Part shown: in pieces, positions 40,307 through 52,498 of the stretch
Numbering within the stretch: the first letter of the stretch is position 1
Layout: every line of letters starts with the position of its first letter
Assembly: GCA_964030785.1 (NCBI GenBank)
Contig: OZ034977.1
Location: 34,051,152-34,115,151, forward strand
Origin: Siderastrea siderea
Lineage: Eukaryota; Cnidaria; Anthozoa; Scleractinia; Rhizangiidae
Length of the DNA: 64,000 nucleotides
Reading direction: 5' to 3'
Notes under the pieces: generated by a model
What the model was told of the DNA's origin: nothing
Seen by the model: only the letters and a program-made list of their open reading frames with translations
Databases searched by the model: none
Made by a program: the position numbers and the translations under genes

Positions 40307-41314
40307 GGGGGCCGACCATTTAACTCTTGAGGGGGGGTGTGGATGATTTAGAAAAACAATTTCCTGCAAGCCCTTGTCGGAAGAAAAAAATTGCATGCAG
40401 CACAAATGAAATAGAAAAAAAATTCTTGCACTGCTGCAAGCAAGAAAAAAAAATGTTGCAAAGCTATTTCATCATTCCAGGGGGACTTTACAAAATCCCA
40501 GCAAAACTGCAACCATTCTTCCCTTGCTCCCTTTAAACTCTGGAGTTGGTTATGCTTCAGAATGTGCAATGCATTCTTAGCTTTATAGGGTCCGACAATC
40601 TGTGAGCCAGCGAGCCACTCCAGTTAGCCTAAAGCACCAAATGATCATGATCAACTAACTTCAATTCTGCTTTCACACTTGTTTTGGAGATTTCAGTCCA
40701 CTTTTAAATTGCAACTAGTGAATAGCAGCATTAACCATGTTTAGAAAGGCTGAGCAAAAATTATAAGTGCTATTTTTCAAATAAGACCATGATCAACTAA
40801 CTTCAATTCTGCTTTCACATTTGTTTTTGAGATTTCAGTCCACTTTTAAATTTTAACTTATGATTCTAGCAGTAATTACCATGCTATGAGCATTTCTGAA
40901 CTGCTTTTTGCTTTTTTTTAAATAAGAAACTAAACAGTTTCATATCTACCTGTGGAGCATCACTAATATTATGACGTAATATTAAATGAGTGTAAAGAAT
41001 GACTTTCCGAAAACATGTTTTTGTATAGCATAATTTTGTATAGCTTACAACATTTTAAGGCTTGGCAGCTCCATATTGAACTATTACAACAATAACCACA
41101 ATGTAAATGTAAATACATTCTGTAAATGTAAACACATGACACTTTTTTGAGGAAAAAAAATCCTGCAGAGAAATGAAGAGGAAAAAAAAATTCTGCAGAG
41201 CATTTAGAAGGAAAAAAAATATCCTGCCCACCAGGTTGCTAGAAAAAAAAAGCTTGCTGACCAGAAATCATCCACCCCCCCCCCCCCCCCCTCAAGAGTT
41301 AAATGGTCGGCCCC
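40307..41314. mobile_element. 1-kb TIR element with G-run termini
   Basis: Left GGGGCCGACCATTTAACTCT, continuing tgaggggggg, and its complement at the right end. TIR about 40 bp including a variable G/C run and gtggatgattt. The target duplication is not clear. The interior contains a tandem pair and poly-A-rich blocks (ggaaaaaaaa, ctgcagag) near the right end. Confidence 0.75.
40646..40925 (+). repeat. two tandem copies of a 142-bp unit
   Basis: catgatcaactaacttcaat starts at 40646 and again at 40788. The copies share agtccacttttaaatt and diverge toward their ends. Inside the 40307-41314 element. Confidence 0.75.
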
Positions 41315-42839
41315 TTAGCAATTGTAGTTTTACAAGTACTCTTCTTAATTAGCTAGCTTTCGAAAGAATGCTACAAGAAGAGCTGTAGGCGAAAGTCGTG
41401 CTGAAGTCTTCTCTTTGAAGAAAAATAAGCCAGGTCACGGTTTCCTCAGTGGCCCGCATGTTTTCCCTTGCTGTTTTTCACCTCTTGGCGAATAACTGTA
41501 CAACTAAAATTTAATGAATTTTACGGGCCAACAAGCATGAAAGAGAGATGTGGAGCTCCGCTTTTAGGCTTGGCTAAATCTATATATTACATATGATTGA
41601 AAATCACTGAACCGTGACGTTATTGTGCAAGCTTCCTTTCACTGCAGACAAGCATTGTTCCTCAGCAATGTTTTACCAGTTTTATTTTTTTGGCTATGAT
41701 CGTTTTATAAAACGTGTTGCCAGAAAATGTTGTTAATTACACTCCAAAGTAAATAATTATTGACAATAGAAGATGAAGGTGAAAGCCCATACCTCACACA
41801 TTCCCTGGTCCCGTTTTTAGCCTAATCCTGAGTGACTGCAGTGTCTGCCGTTAAGACAGGGGCACCCAGCGGTTCATTTCGGGGAATATCTGTTCGGAAG
41901 GCCTAAAATCACCTGCGATTTTCGGATTTCATTGTAGTGAAAGCTAGAGATTTCTTTGGTGTAACAAGAGGACTCACTTCCTATTGTTTTCAGAGGGACA
42001 AATATGTCGTTTAGAGTGCAAGCTAAGGTCAGCTAGCATTTTCGGAGAGCCATCAGCAACTCGAAAATTCGGCGGATAGGATTCTGTTTCCTAAAATTTT
42101 CTGCGGCCTAAATTTTCAGCTAAAAACGCCGAACAGATCAATCTGTATTAACTTACACAATATGCCTTCAAAAGGCTCCAAAACAATGTAAGAAAGCAGA
42201 AAGTGATATTTTAAGTATTGTCAGATGTCTTTACTCTGCAGCACCAGTGGCCTTTCTTTGTTATTTGTAGTTTCTTTCGGAAAATACTAATGTTCTCAAA
42301 AATCCAACGGTTTCTTTTATTAATCATTAAAGTTGACGTACGCGTATAAATTGAGAGCTAAAATGGCTGTGTAAGGAACACAAAGTACCACTCAAAATAA
42401 TCAAGTCACGGAACCGACACTACCAGTTCATGCAAACGTGAAAATATTCTTCAATGAAAATCTTTTCCTCCAAAACTGTGAAAGAGTTCTCAGTGATCTT
42501 GCAAAGTAAAACCAAACAAACTGTGTATTGACATCTCTTAGATATACAGCCGCATTATTAAAGAACTCATAAATACCGATCTACGTTTAATTTTAAACAT
42601 ATTTATGCAAGTGTAATAATATTGATAGAAACAGCACATATTTTGACAAATACGTATAAATCATAATAATAATGATGCACTTTTGCTTCCTGGCCAAAAT
42701 AGTGTCATTTCAAAAAGTCGCCCAAAATCTTAGTAGCCGTTTGAAAAGAGCGATCGAGTCACGTACACAACAACATACTATGTCGCAGTTTTCTTCTCTC
42801 GAAGAGAAAGGTGTCATATGTATACGAAACTAATTCTAG
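41315..42839. other. intergenic, nothing recognised
   Basis: No coding domain, TIR pair or RNA gene seen. Confidence 0.4.
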
Positions 42840-42913
42840 ACTAGCCTCCCACGCAGTCGTTTTTAGGGGAGTCGTATTACCCTCTTCCCCTAAAAACGAC
42901 TGCGTGGGAGGCT
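42840..42913. mobile_element. 74-bp foldback mini-element with 8-bp target duplication
   Basis: Perfect 29-bp arms (TAGCCTCCCACGCAGTCGTT ... and its complement; 42842-42870 and 42886-42914) around a 15-bp loop. AATTCTAG lies at 42832-42839 and 42914-42921. Essentially TIR plus loop. Confidence 0.75.
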
Positions 42914-42987
42914 AATTCTAGGCTTGCCTGTCGGAATTTTTGTCCCAGTAGAATATCAACTGCACATGACAGTATGCCCCAAACACA

Positions 42988-43208
42988 GGGAATGGAGGAA
43001 CGGGGCACGGGGAACGGGGAACGGGGAACGGGGAACGGGGAATCTCTAAAATAGGGAATCTCTAAAACGGGGAATCTCTAAAATAGGGAATCTCTAAAAT
43101 AGGGAATCTCTAAAAAATAGGGAATCTCTAAAATAGGGAATCTCTAAAACGGGGAATCTCTAAAATAGGGAATCTCTAAAATAGGGAATCTCTAAAATAG
43201 GGAATCTC
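42988..43208 (+). repeat. 16-bp satellite array (plus orientation) with GGGGAAC lead
   Basis: Begins with octamers acggggaa and passes into units AGGGAATCTCTAAAAT / GGGGAATCTCTAAAAC, with one 18-bp variant. It ends abruptly at the duplicated segment. Confidence 0.9.
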
Positions 43209-44490
43209 TTTGTGTGCCTTCAGTGAATAAAATTCTCTAAATTAAGCTCACCCAAACTACTACTTTTCATTTCATTCATTTCATTATGCAAATTTTGGCA
43301 ACACTCGTTCGCGAATTTTTGTTTTTGCCAGCGCGAGCCTGAATTGCCCAGATTTTTTATTTCATATCATAATAGAAGTAGGGCCAAACTTTATCACAGT
43401 GTTTATTTCAATTCGATATTAGACACACCAAGTCCCATTTTAAGCCTCTGTAGTTTACCAATTTTCGCCTTTTTCCGAAGTGCGCAAAATGCCTTTGTTT
43501 CAAAGAACCACCAAACCACATAAATAAAGCAAAACTCCATGCAATTCCCATTGATAGAAAGTATAAGGGTATTGCTATTATTTAAAATTAACATTGTTTT
43601 CTGGCGTTGCAAACGGGTTTTAAAGCAAGCGTTTTCAATTTGTTTAATTTTAAGCCTGATTATTGCGTAATAAATTAATCAAAACTGTTTTTCCGAATTT
43701 CCCGAAAACAATAGAGTTCCAGAAGGTTTAAGTAACATTTTCGAAGATAGCTCCTCAAAAGTGTTCTTCTGGCAGGTTATCAGGATTTTCGATTTTCTGA
43801 GCTTGTCCGCCGATTCTCGATATTTACAGTCAGAGCCTCTTAAGATATGAACGGCGAAGGGTTGTTAAGTATGAGGTTTCAGTATTTGTCTTGTATAACG
43901 CATGCGCAACTGAGTAAAGCAGCTAATAGGATTAAATGCGAAATTGGCTGTGTTGTCTGGTCTAGTTGGTGGTTATGGTGAAAATTTTTTAGGGCAGGAG
44001 TTTTGTTATGGGGATTGACATTTTGAGGGATGTAAAAATGTGGGAGTGGAAGGATTTGTGAATGTGAGGAGCATATCACGCTTCTGTGAATGTGATTTGC
44101 TTTGAAAGTTACGTTTTGTATAGCAGCGATGTAATATTTTGCTGCGTGAGAGGCAGTTTCCCTTAACGTTTGATGGGGGGACGGTTTCCGAAGTGGATTG
44201 CAAGTTTTCTCATTGGGTAACCTGTATTTCGCAGAGGAGAGAAACGACAGCTGCGTTTGCAGCTTATTAGCACGGTAGGGAACGGTGGCTTAGGAACAGA
44301 AGCGATTGGCACTAGTATGATGATGCAATTAGTGGATTGCACCATCGATACATCACAGTTCTTGAGGAGGGAGAGAGATGAGTGTTTACTTGTCGCGAGA
44401 AGTTGATTTTAATTGCATAAAGACGAAGGAATCGGTCATTAATAAGGAGATCAATTAGTAAGGTAGCTATTACGAGTCTTTAAATTAGAA
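43209..44490. repeat. 1,282-bp direct repeat, copy 1
   Basis: Starts TTTGTGTGCCTTCAGTGAAT and ends tttaaattagaa. Nearly identical to 47621-48903 (offset 4412-4413). Differences seen: C at 43328 versus T at 47740, one extra T in the second copy near 48402, A at 44469 versus G at 48882. Minus-strand frames of 60-69 codons occur in both copies but show no domain. Flanked by satellite on both sides. Confidence 0.92.
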
Positions 44491-44665
44491 TAGGGAATCT
44501 CTAAAACGGGGAATCTCTAAAATAGGGAATCTCTAAAATAGGGAATCTCTAAAACGGGGAATCTCTAAAATAGGGAATCTCTAAAATAGGGAATCTCTAA
44601 AATAGGGAATCAATAAAACGGGGAATCTCTAAACTCGAAAATCTCTAAAATGGCAAACCTTAAAA
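44489..44665 (+). repeat. 16-bp satellite array (plus orientation), second block
   Basis: About ten GGGAATCTCTAAAAT-type units replacing the sequence that follows copy 2 of the direct repeat. The last units are diverged. Confidence 0.9.
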
Positions 44666-46721
44666 TGATAGCATCGGTTCTTTAGAAGCTCCGCTTAGCG
44701 GGGGTAAAGGTCAAGGTCGCGTTCTATGACTAATTGATTTCGATCACTTCGTAGGTTTCTGGTTTTCATGGCTGGTGGGTTAGCTGTCGATGTACAGTAC
44801 GATCAGACCTTAGACGTCGGTTAAGAAGGGTCTTTTTAGCTCCCTTCACGGACTATTGATTTCACTCCGCGGTTTGAAAAAAATAACCTCGTGATCACAA
44901 GTTTATGGATCGCAAGATCGGCAAAGATCAGCAACGCTCAACTTCCGGTGAATGAATTTTTACTCGCCGTCATATTTGTTGGCCTCAGATAACACTTTTC
45001 CTGAATTTTTCCTCAAGGGCGACCTTTTATTTCAGGAACGGCGCTATTTGAGAGCATTTCTGATGATTGCCAGTTCATTCATTCATCGCATTTTCAAGTT
45101 TACAGATCTTGGGTTCAGCTTGTAGTCATCGAACTTGTGATCACGTGATCATTCTTTTCACGATGGCCCATAAAGCGGGCCAAAAAAATCCCCCACTCAA
45201 AAAACGTCTGAGGTTGATACTAACTGTGATTGCCGGCAGGGAAACAAATGGGATCATCAGTTGGGTTGTGAATTTCAGAGTTCGCGTTATGTAAATCTCT
45301 GCTTGAAAGGCGCACTAATAAATTACCTCCAACCGCTGTGATGCGGCTGATATACCCCTGCTTATCTATCTGATCTATACTCAACGGGCCTGTGGAGCCA
45401 GGGTAGCATCTGTGAGGCTTACATATACACGTGAACGTGAAAACGTATTTATTGTAATCGCCAGAGCCTGTATAGCTTACTTGAGCAGATCGACTCATTC
45501 GGTAACCTGAAGCGCAAAGCATAAAGGTTGATTTCCACTGTTACGTAAATTTTACGTGCGTGCGGGCGTGCATTTAACTGGCTTTACGTGCGTAAATAAA
45601 ATTAGAGACGATGAATGAACGGCTTACGTAAACGCAAAAAGGTAACTTCCTAAATCAAGTTCGGATCTTTAAGCAGCGCTGCCATTATTAAATTTGTAAA
45701 GCAACTGTAATTTGTTTATGGTGACTGCGATTACAGAATCGAATGGAACCAAACATAACGAAAAAGGAATAAAACGAAACAAAGCGGAAAAACGAAAAAG
45801 AAACGGAAATTAATTTCACGTACGTGAAATTATTAAGCTACTAAGATTTTTCTTAAAATTTCACGCTCGTAGCCTGCGTACATACACCAATTATGGGAAG
45901 GAATAATTCATGTCTGCACGCAAACGATGTCGGGAATTAAAATATCGCACGTGCACCGGTACCATAATTTCTAGTTTTGGGAAAGTCTGATCAATGTCGT
46001 CTCCTATGCATTTGGGTAATCACGCAACGCTCCTTCGTGACGACCCAAATAACGGCTACATAGACTCTGTTGAACAAAAATGAAGGCCAGCGAGTATAGA
46101 TCGTAAACACTTCAGGAAGAGTACCAGCAAAACTCTGTAATGACAAACATAGCAGCAAGGCTGATCTGACTACGTAGAAAGATTTGACTTTGCAAGACAT
46201 CAACACGACACTTTGATAGAACTTCAACAGAGCTGGGTTTCAGCCGTAGACAGCTGTTTCTGTCTTCTTTAGCTCATCAGTACGGCGTAAGTTGTTCTGG
46301 ATGCGGGTTCTGGATCGGCGTGCAAGTGAAACGCTGAGTTAAGAAGAAAATTACCCGCCGTGGAAAGTATGGCAGCTGAAGAAAGTTTGTGGAAATTTAA
46401 CAGAGTTAACAAATTGCGGAAAAAGGGTTGCTTAATACATCCAAATGTCTAGAGGGAAATAAGTTTTGCGAAATTCGATAAGCCCCACAGACATAAATAA
46501 TTACTACGCCTTCCAATAACGCAAACTGACCGAACTAAACGTCAAAACCCAACTGGTATTCGCTGTTTTCTACTACCGGCAATCATAAATACATCACCAA
46601 CCAGAGAACCATTAAAACGAGAAACCAACAAACTGCTGGTGGTCGCACCATTCATACCCCATGAACTTGACCTTTTGACCCCGCTGAGCTGAGTTTCGAA
46701 AGGACCGCTGCGAGAAGTTTT
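44666..46721. other. spacer between satellite blocks, no gene recognised
   Basis: Contains acgtaa/ttacgt-rich sequence at 45,540-45,640 and 45,820-45,880, typical of dispersed repeats. No coding domain on either strand. Confidence 0.4.
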
Positions 46722-47437
46722 TGTTTTAGGGATTCCCTGTTTTAGAGATTCCCTATTTTAGAGATTTCCTATTTTAGAGATTCCCCATTTTAGAGATTCC
46801 CTATTTTAGAGATTCCCTATTTTAGAGATTCCCTATTTTAGAGATTCCCCGTTTTAGAGATTCGCTATTTTAGAGATTCCCCATTTTAGAGATTCCCTAT
46901 TTTAGAGATTCCCTATTTTAGAGATTCCCCGTTTTAGAGATTCCCTATTTTAGAGATTCCCTATTTTAGAGATTCCCCGTTTTAGAGATTCCCTATTTTA
47001 GAGATTCCCCATTTTAGAGATTCTCCGTTTTAGAGATTCCCTATTTTAGAGATTCCCTATTTTAGAGATTCCCCGTTTTAGAGATTCCCTATTTTAGAGA
47101 TTCCCTATTTTAGAGATTTCCTATTTTAGAGATTCCCTATTTTAGAGATTCCCCGTTTTAGAGATTCGCTATTTTAGAGATTCCCCATTTTAGAGATTCC
47201 CTATTTTAGAGATTCCCTATTTTAGAGATTCCCCGTTTTAGAGATTCCCTATTTTAGAGATTCCCTATTTTAGAGATTCCCCATTTTAGAGATTCTCCGT
47301 TTTAGAGATTCCCTATTTTAGAGATTCCCTATTTTAGAGATTCCCCGTTTTAGAGATTCCCTATTTTAGAGATTCCCTATTTTAGAGATTCCCCGTTCCC
47401 CGTTCTTCCATTCCCCGTTCTCTATTTTAGAGACAGC
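46722..47437 (-). repeat. 16-bp satellite array, inverted, about 42 units
   Basis: Units GATTCCCTATTTTAGA / GATTCCCCGTTTTAGA, the reverse complement of the plus-strand arrays. Rare variants recur (ttcgct at 46861 and 47165; ttctcc at 47021 and 47293), showing an internal duplication of about 270-350 bp. It ends in CCCCGTTCC octamers that mirror the left edge at 42,988. Confidence 0.92.
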
Positions 47438-47620
47438 CATATTATGTCAACCTACTTAAAAGTAGGTTGACAAATTGACAAAAATATTCACGTGACACGG
47501 GTCACGCAACAACTCGTGTAGAACTTTTAAAACTTCTTCTCCTTCTCTTTAGTTTTACGTAGAAATAGTACAAGCCCAAAACAATGCAAGAATAGATTGA
47601 AGAAATGTTTTAGTCCATTC

Positions 47621-48903
47621 TTTGTGTGCCTTCAGTGAATAAAATTCTCTAAATTAAGCTCACCCAAACTACTACTTTTCATTTCATTCATTTCATTATG
47701 CAAATTTTGGCAACACTCGTTCGCGAATTTTTGTTTTTGTCAGCGCGAGCCTGAATTGCCCAGATTTTTTATTTCATATCATAATAGAAGTAGGGCCAAA
47801 CTTTATCACAGTGTTTATTTCAATTCGATATTAGACACACCAAGTCCCATTTTAAGCCTCTGTAGTTTACCAATTTTCGCCTTTTTCCGAAGTGCGCAAA
47901 ATGCCTTTGTTTCAAAGAACCACCAAACCACATAAATAAAGCAAAACTCCATGCAATTCCCATTGATAGAAAGTATAAGGGTATTGCTATTATTTAAAAT
48001 TAACATTGTTTTCTGGCGTTGCAAACGGGTTTTAAAGCAAGCGTTTTCAATTTGTTTAATTTTAAGCCTGATTATTGCGTAATAAATTAATCAAAACTGT
48101 TTTTCCGAATTTCCCGAAAACAATAGAGTTCCAGAAGGTTTAAGTAACATTTTCGAAGATAGCTCCTCAAAAGTGTTCTTCTGGCAGGTTATCAGGATTT
48201 TCGATTTTCTGAGCTTGTCCGCCGATTCTCGATATTTACAGTCAGAGCCTCTTAAGATATGAACGGCGAAGGGTTGTTAAGTATGAGGTTTCAGTATTTG
48301 TCTTGTATAACGCATGCGCAACTGAGTAAAGCAGCTAATAGGATTAAATGCGAAATTGGCTGTGTTGTCTGGTCTAGTTGGTGGTTATGGTGAAAATTTT
48401 TTTAGGGCAGGAGTTTTGTTATGGGGATTGACATTTTGAGGGATGTAAAAATGTGGGAGTGGAAGGATTTGTGAATGTGAGGAGCATATCACGCTTCTGT
48501 GAATGTGATTTGCTTTGAAAGTTACGTTTTGTATAGCAGCGATGTAATATTTTGCTGCGTGAGAGGCAGTTTCCCTTAACGTTTGATGGGGGGACGGTTT
48601 CCGAAGTGGATTGCAAGTTTTCTCATTGGGTAACCTGTATTTCGCAGAGGAGAGAAACGACAGCTGCGTTTGCAGCTTATTAGCACGGTAGGGAACGGTG
48701 GCTTAGGAACAGAAGCGATTGGCACTAGTATGATGATGCAATTAGTGGATTGCACCATCGATACATCACAGTTCTTGAGGAGGGAGAGAGATGAGTGTTT
48801 ACTTGTCGCGAGAAGTTGATTTTAATTGCATAAAGACGAAGGAATCGGTCATTAATAAGGAGATCAATTAGTAAGGTAGCTGTTACGAGTCTTTAAATTA
48901 GAA
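47621..48903. repeat. 1,283-bp direct repeat, copy 2
   Basis: See copy 1. Its left edge follows non-satellite DNA (47438-47620) and its right edge runs into agaaaataaactg without satellite. Confidence 0.92.
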
Positions 48904-51900
48904 AATAAACTGAATATTATCAAGTGATGTGTGTGGTTTGCGTGTGGTATTGGTTGGTTTGAGGTAATTTTGTGCGTAGTCTGGCACGTAGTTCCGAGTC
49001 AACTTGTTTACTTTGCATGGGGATTCCTGGGTTTGCAAACCCGATTTAAACATCACGTCATGAGATATGCCTTAACGTGCCCCAGACTCTGACGATCTGT
49101 TCGAGCTCGTGTTTATCAAGCGTTATATTTTGATTCTACTGCTATGTTCACTGTTTGTATTCACGGTCTACTGAGGCACAGCAGTAAATATTTCGTCATC
49201 CCTTTGTAGGCATCCTCAGTTGTGGGCAAATTTATACCGATATTCAACGTTTGAGTGAAATTGCTTTTTTCAGCAGAAATACAAGCGATAAGAAAGATAA
49301 CCTGAGTCATCAGAGTTTAACATTACGTCATCCAGTAACGCTAAAGTCAAAATATTGTTTCACACAATCTACTTTTCGTCACGCGGTTCGTATAAACACA
49401 GGATCGCCCTAACATTTGTGAAACCTAGGGGTGGGGAGGGTCAGTAAGGCCGGTTAAAATGCCCGTTGGGCTTTCTTGTTCTCAAAAAAATTGAGATTTG
49501 ATTCATAACAGTGGTGGAATCAGTGGTCTGTTCTCCATTTTTTCGCGTTTCTTTTTTATTGACTTTCGACCAGCCTCTTCGGTGCTGTATGTTTCAGTCT
49601 GGAAGTCAATCAAAAGCACAAAGTATTATATTGTTATGGTCATACAAAGAGTAACTAGCGTTAACCACCCCAAGAAAAAAATATTGGTTAAAAATACATA
49701 CAATACTTTTTATCCACAAAACACCCAACCAAAGAAACAGCAGCAAACACGAGATCTCGTCCGTGGGGCGGTTTTTCATTTTTATCACCTTTTCTTGTCA
49801 ATCCAGTCAAAGTCTTCAAATTTTTTTATTCTTATTTCCGTTATAAGCCCGGCTCGCTCAGCGTGCAAAGAAGTGCATTTGCAAAAGAGTCAACAAGATG
49901 AGTAATTGCTAGGCACCAAAACTGGGAAAGAGTTGAGACGAAAGCAAAGTCCTTGCACTATATTAAGTCCCAGAAATGTTGATATAGACCTTTGTTCTTA
50001 AAATGGCCAAGATTCTCTAGTTCAAAAAAAATACTTTGGGCTTTTTTTAAAGTTTTATTCATCAAACGAGAAAGGAAAAAAGAGAACAAAAACGTCTCTG
50101 GTCTATTCTAAATTCGTTCAAATATGAATTCCGCTTCCTTTGGAAACAAAAGGGTGCAAGATTTAATAGTGAAAGATTGGTTTTCATTTTAAATCACAAG
50201 CCTACTTACAGGGTTCGGAGAGACAAGGTGTCCGATGTCGAAGAATTATATAGGATTTTTGTATTGGAAAAGGACCAGAAACACAAAATGAAGCAGGGAC
50301 CGCGCGGCCTATTTTAAAGTGGGGGGGGGGGACTAACTCGGTCGGGGTATGGTGGGAGGGGGGAGGGGGACAGCCTCACGCGAATATTTGTCTTTTTAGT
50401 GACTAACAATGCATCTAGGGCGGCCAAGTGTGTTAAAAGTTGTCAGTTTATACCCATCATATAAATTGGAACATGGAAACACATGGACCATGTACAATAT
50501 AACTTGATTGAAGTATGTAGACCCATTAGTAAGGGATCAAAGCTAAACTAAGGGTCTCAAACTCTTCGAACTAACCAGTGATTAATAATGTTGATACTTA
50601 GGGCGCGTTTAGGTGGTCTAATCCCAAATAGAAGACAATATACAGTTAGTGTTTTCTCAGTATGGACACTATTCCCTTCCCTCAGTAATCTATTGACGAT
50701 AACAAAATGAACGGAATGCTGTCGGAATGTTTTGGTTTATCAGAATAGAAAAAATGGCTTTCTTTTAGGGATTCAGTGTTCTGGAAATATCTCTTATTCC
50801 TAAACCGGAACAGGAACAGCCAGTATAGTTCCAAAATCATGCACCTGAGCCTGTTCTTTCATCTCTACACACATTTTAAGTCATATCCGGCAAGGTGCAA
50901 AATGTTGACGTATTCGTATTTAGGATCTCAAACTCAAAAACGTTTTTCTTAAGACTTGAACAAGCAAACCTGTCGTCATATTACACAATAAGGCCATCTA
51001 AGAAAGCCGAGCTGAGTATCGTGAGCTATATATTTCACCAAAGTCAGTGTGTCGGTATGTCCTGACTGCTGCATGAATGCCTTATATTATTTCTCATCGT
51101 TAGGAGCGACAGAGATCATTCGGCAAAACTTTTGGCAGCTATCCTAGTTGCAAAGTTTACATGCGTATAGAGAAGCTTGAAGAAGTAACGCTGATATTCA
51201 GCAAAGATCAAAGCACGCTGTTGCCGGTAATCCTATCTGGAGACAGACTGCAGTTCGTAGTACCGGGCCAGACAAAAACGAGAGTCGACAAAAATTCATA
51301 CTCTTTAAGAGCAGAAGGGAGTAAATGAGAGTTCACGAGAGTTAGAGGCCAAAAGATAGCGAGAATGTCAACTTCAGTCAATTGCAATTAGAATCCGAGC
51401 AGGTTCAAACTCTTCAAGATACAAAAAATGAAAATGATGTGAACTGCGGAAATACAAATGAAACTACAAAGTTCTGCGATGTCACATCCTCGTGTCATTT
51501 CTTCAAGAATCAGTTCCTTAGAGCGCACGTGAGTTTCAACTAAACAAGCCGAATGTGAGCCAGGCGATTTGAACTTTTGTGGGCGGAGTATTTCGTTTCT
51601 ATTCCGTTTCTGTTTGGTCCATATGAAAATTACATCTACTGGGGGAAACCAAGTACTGGTCAACCCTGAAACTAATCACTGACTAATGAATTTTCCAACT
51701 TTTTCTATTTTTATTTATTTTATTTATTTTTATTTATTTATTTTTTGGCACCAAAAAGTGGGGGGGCTAAAGCCCCTTGAGCCCACCCCTCGCGCTGTCC
51801 CTGTGAAGAAGAATCAATTGAGTTTTAAACTGTTCAACTGTGTAACTCTTACGTTGACTTGTGAACAATTTCAGCCAAGGTCTTAAATATCGCCAAGGGG

Positions 51901-52498
51901 GTCCGTATGGGAATAAGACCGGAAAACCCCAGTTTAAATCTAAATAAAATGAAACAATATTTGCGTGGCTTGCTTCCTTTGCGAGGGTCCTGTTGGTATG
52001 GCGGGGTGTGTTGTCCGGCATTAACGCCACTCCGTCTTTTTCTTCCACCTAAATGTCTGTCGCAGTCTGTAACAGTCAGACAAAACCTGTATGTTGGAGA
52101 AGAATAAGTTTCACTGTTATTTCAAAGGTCGCACAAGGGCTCACTTAATTTTTTTTATAAGTTGTCAGACAATTGGTTCGTAGAAATATTTTGTTTAGGA
52201 TATTTTCTGGTAAGCGAAAAACTCGGCTTGCGGAGGCTCCGTTCTGTGGAATAGTCTTACGCAAACTCCTGGGGGGTCTTCAAAAAAGGAACGCAGACAC
52301 TGTTTTCTTTATTGGACACGCTACGTTTTGTACAGGAAAAGTCACAAAGTTTAGTAGCGTTAACTTGTTATAAATGTTCAAATTCCCCACCCCTAATCCT
52401 GGCCAAAACGGGTCACAGACAATTTATAAGTTGTTCATTGAAAGTCATTTAGTCAAACGTAAAAATGTATTAAATACAATGAAATATTACTCATTTAC
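48904..52498. other. 3.6-kb intergenic stretch, no gene recognised
   Basis: A G-run region at 50321-50370 (eleven G, then ggtgggaggggggaggggg) is quadruplex-prone. A (TATTTAT)n tract lies at 51,700-51,745. The 135-codon frame at 49498-49905 shows no domain. Confidence 0.4.

Noticed and set aside
43403..44345. Minus-strand ORFs of 60-69 codons repeated in the second copy (47815-48758) as a duplicated gene
   Set aside because: They are identical only because the DNA is duplicated. None shows a domain or gene structure.
43005..47405. CRISPR-like array of short repeats
   Set aside because: The 16-bp units are contiguous with no unique spacers, and the DNA is eukaryotic. It is a satellite.
43209..48903. 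Firm call of an LTR retrotransposon
   Set aside because: The direct repeats lack clear TG...CA ends, and no primer-binding site, gag or pol was found between them. Kept only as one hypothesis.
49498..49905. 135-codon ORF as a gene
   Set aside because: No domain, no splice context, and AT-rich, low-complexity composition.
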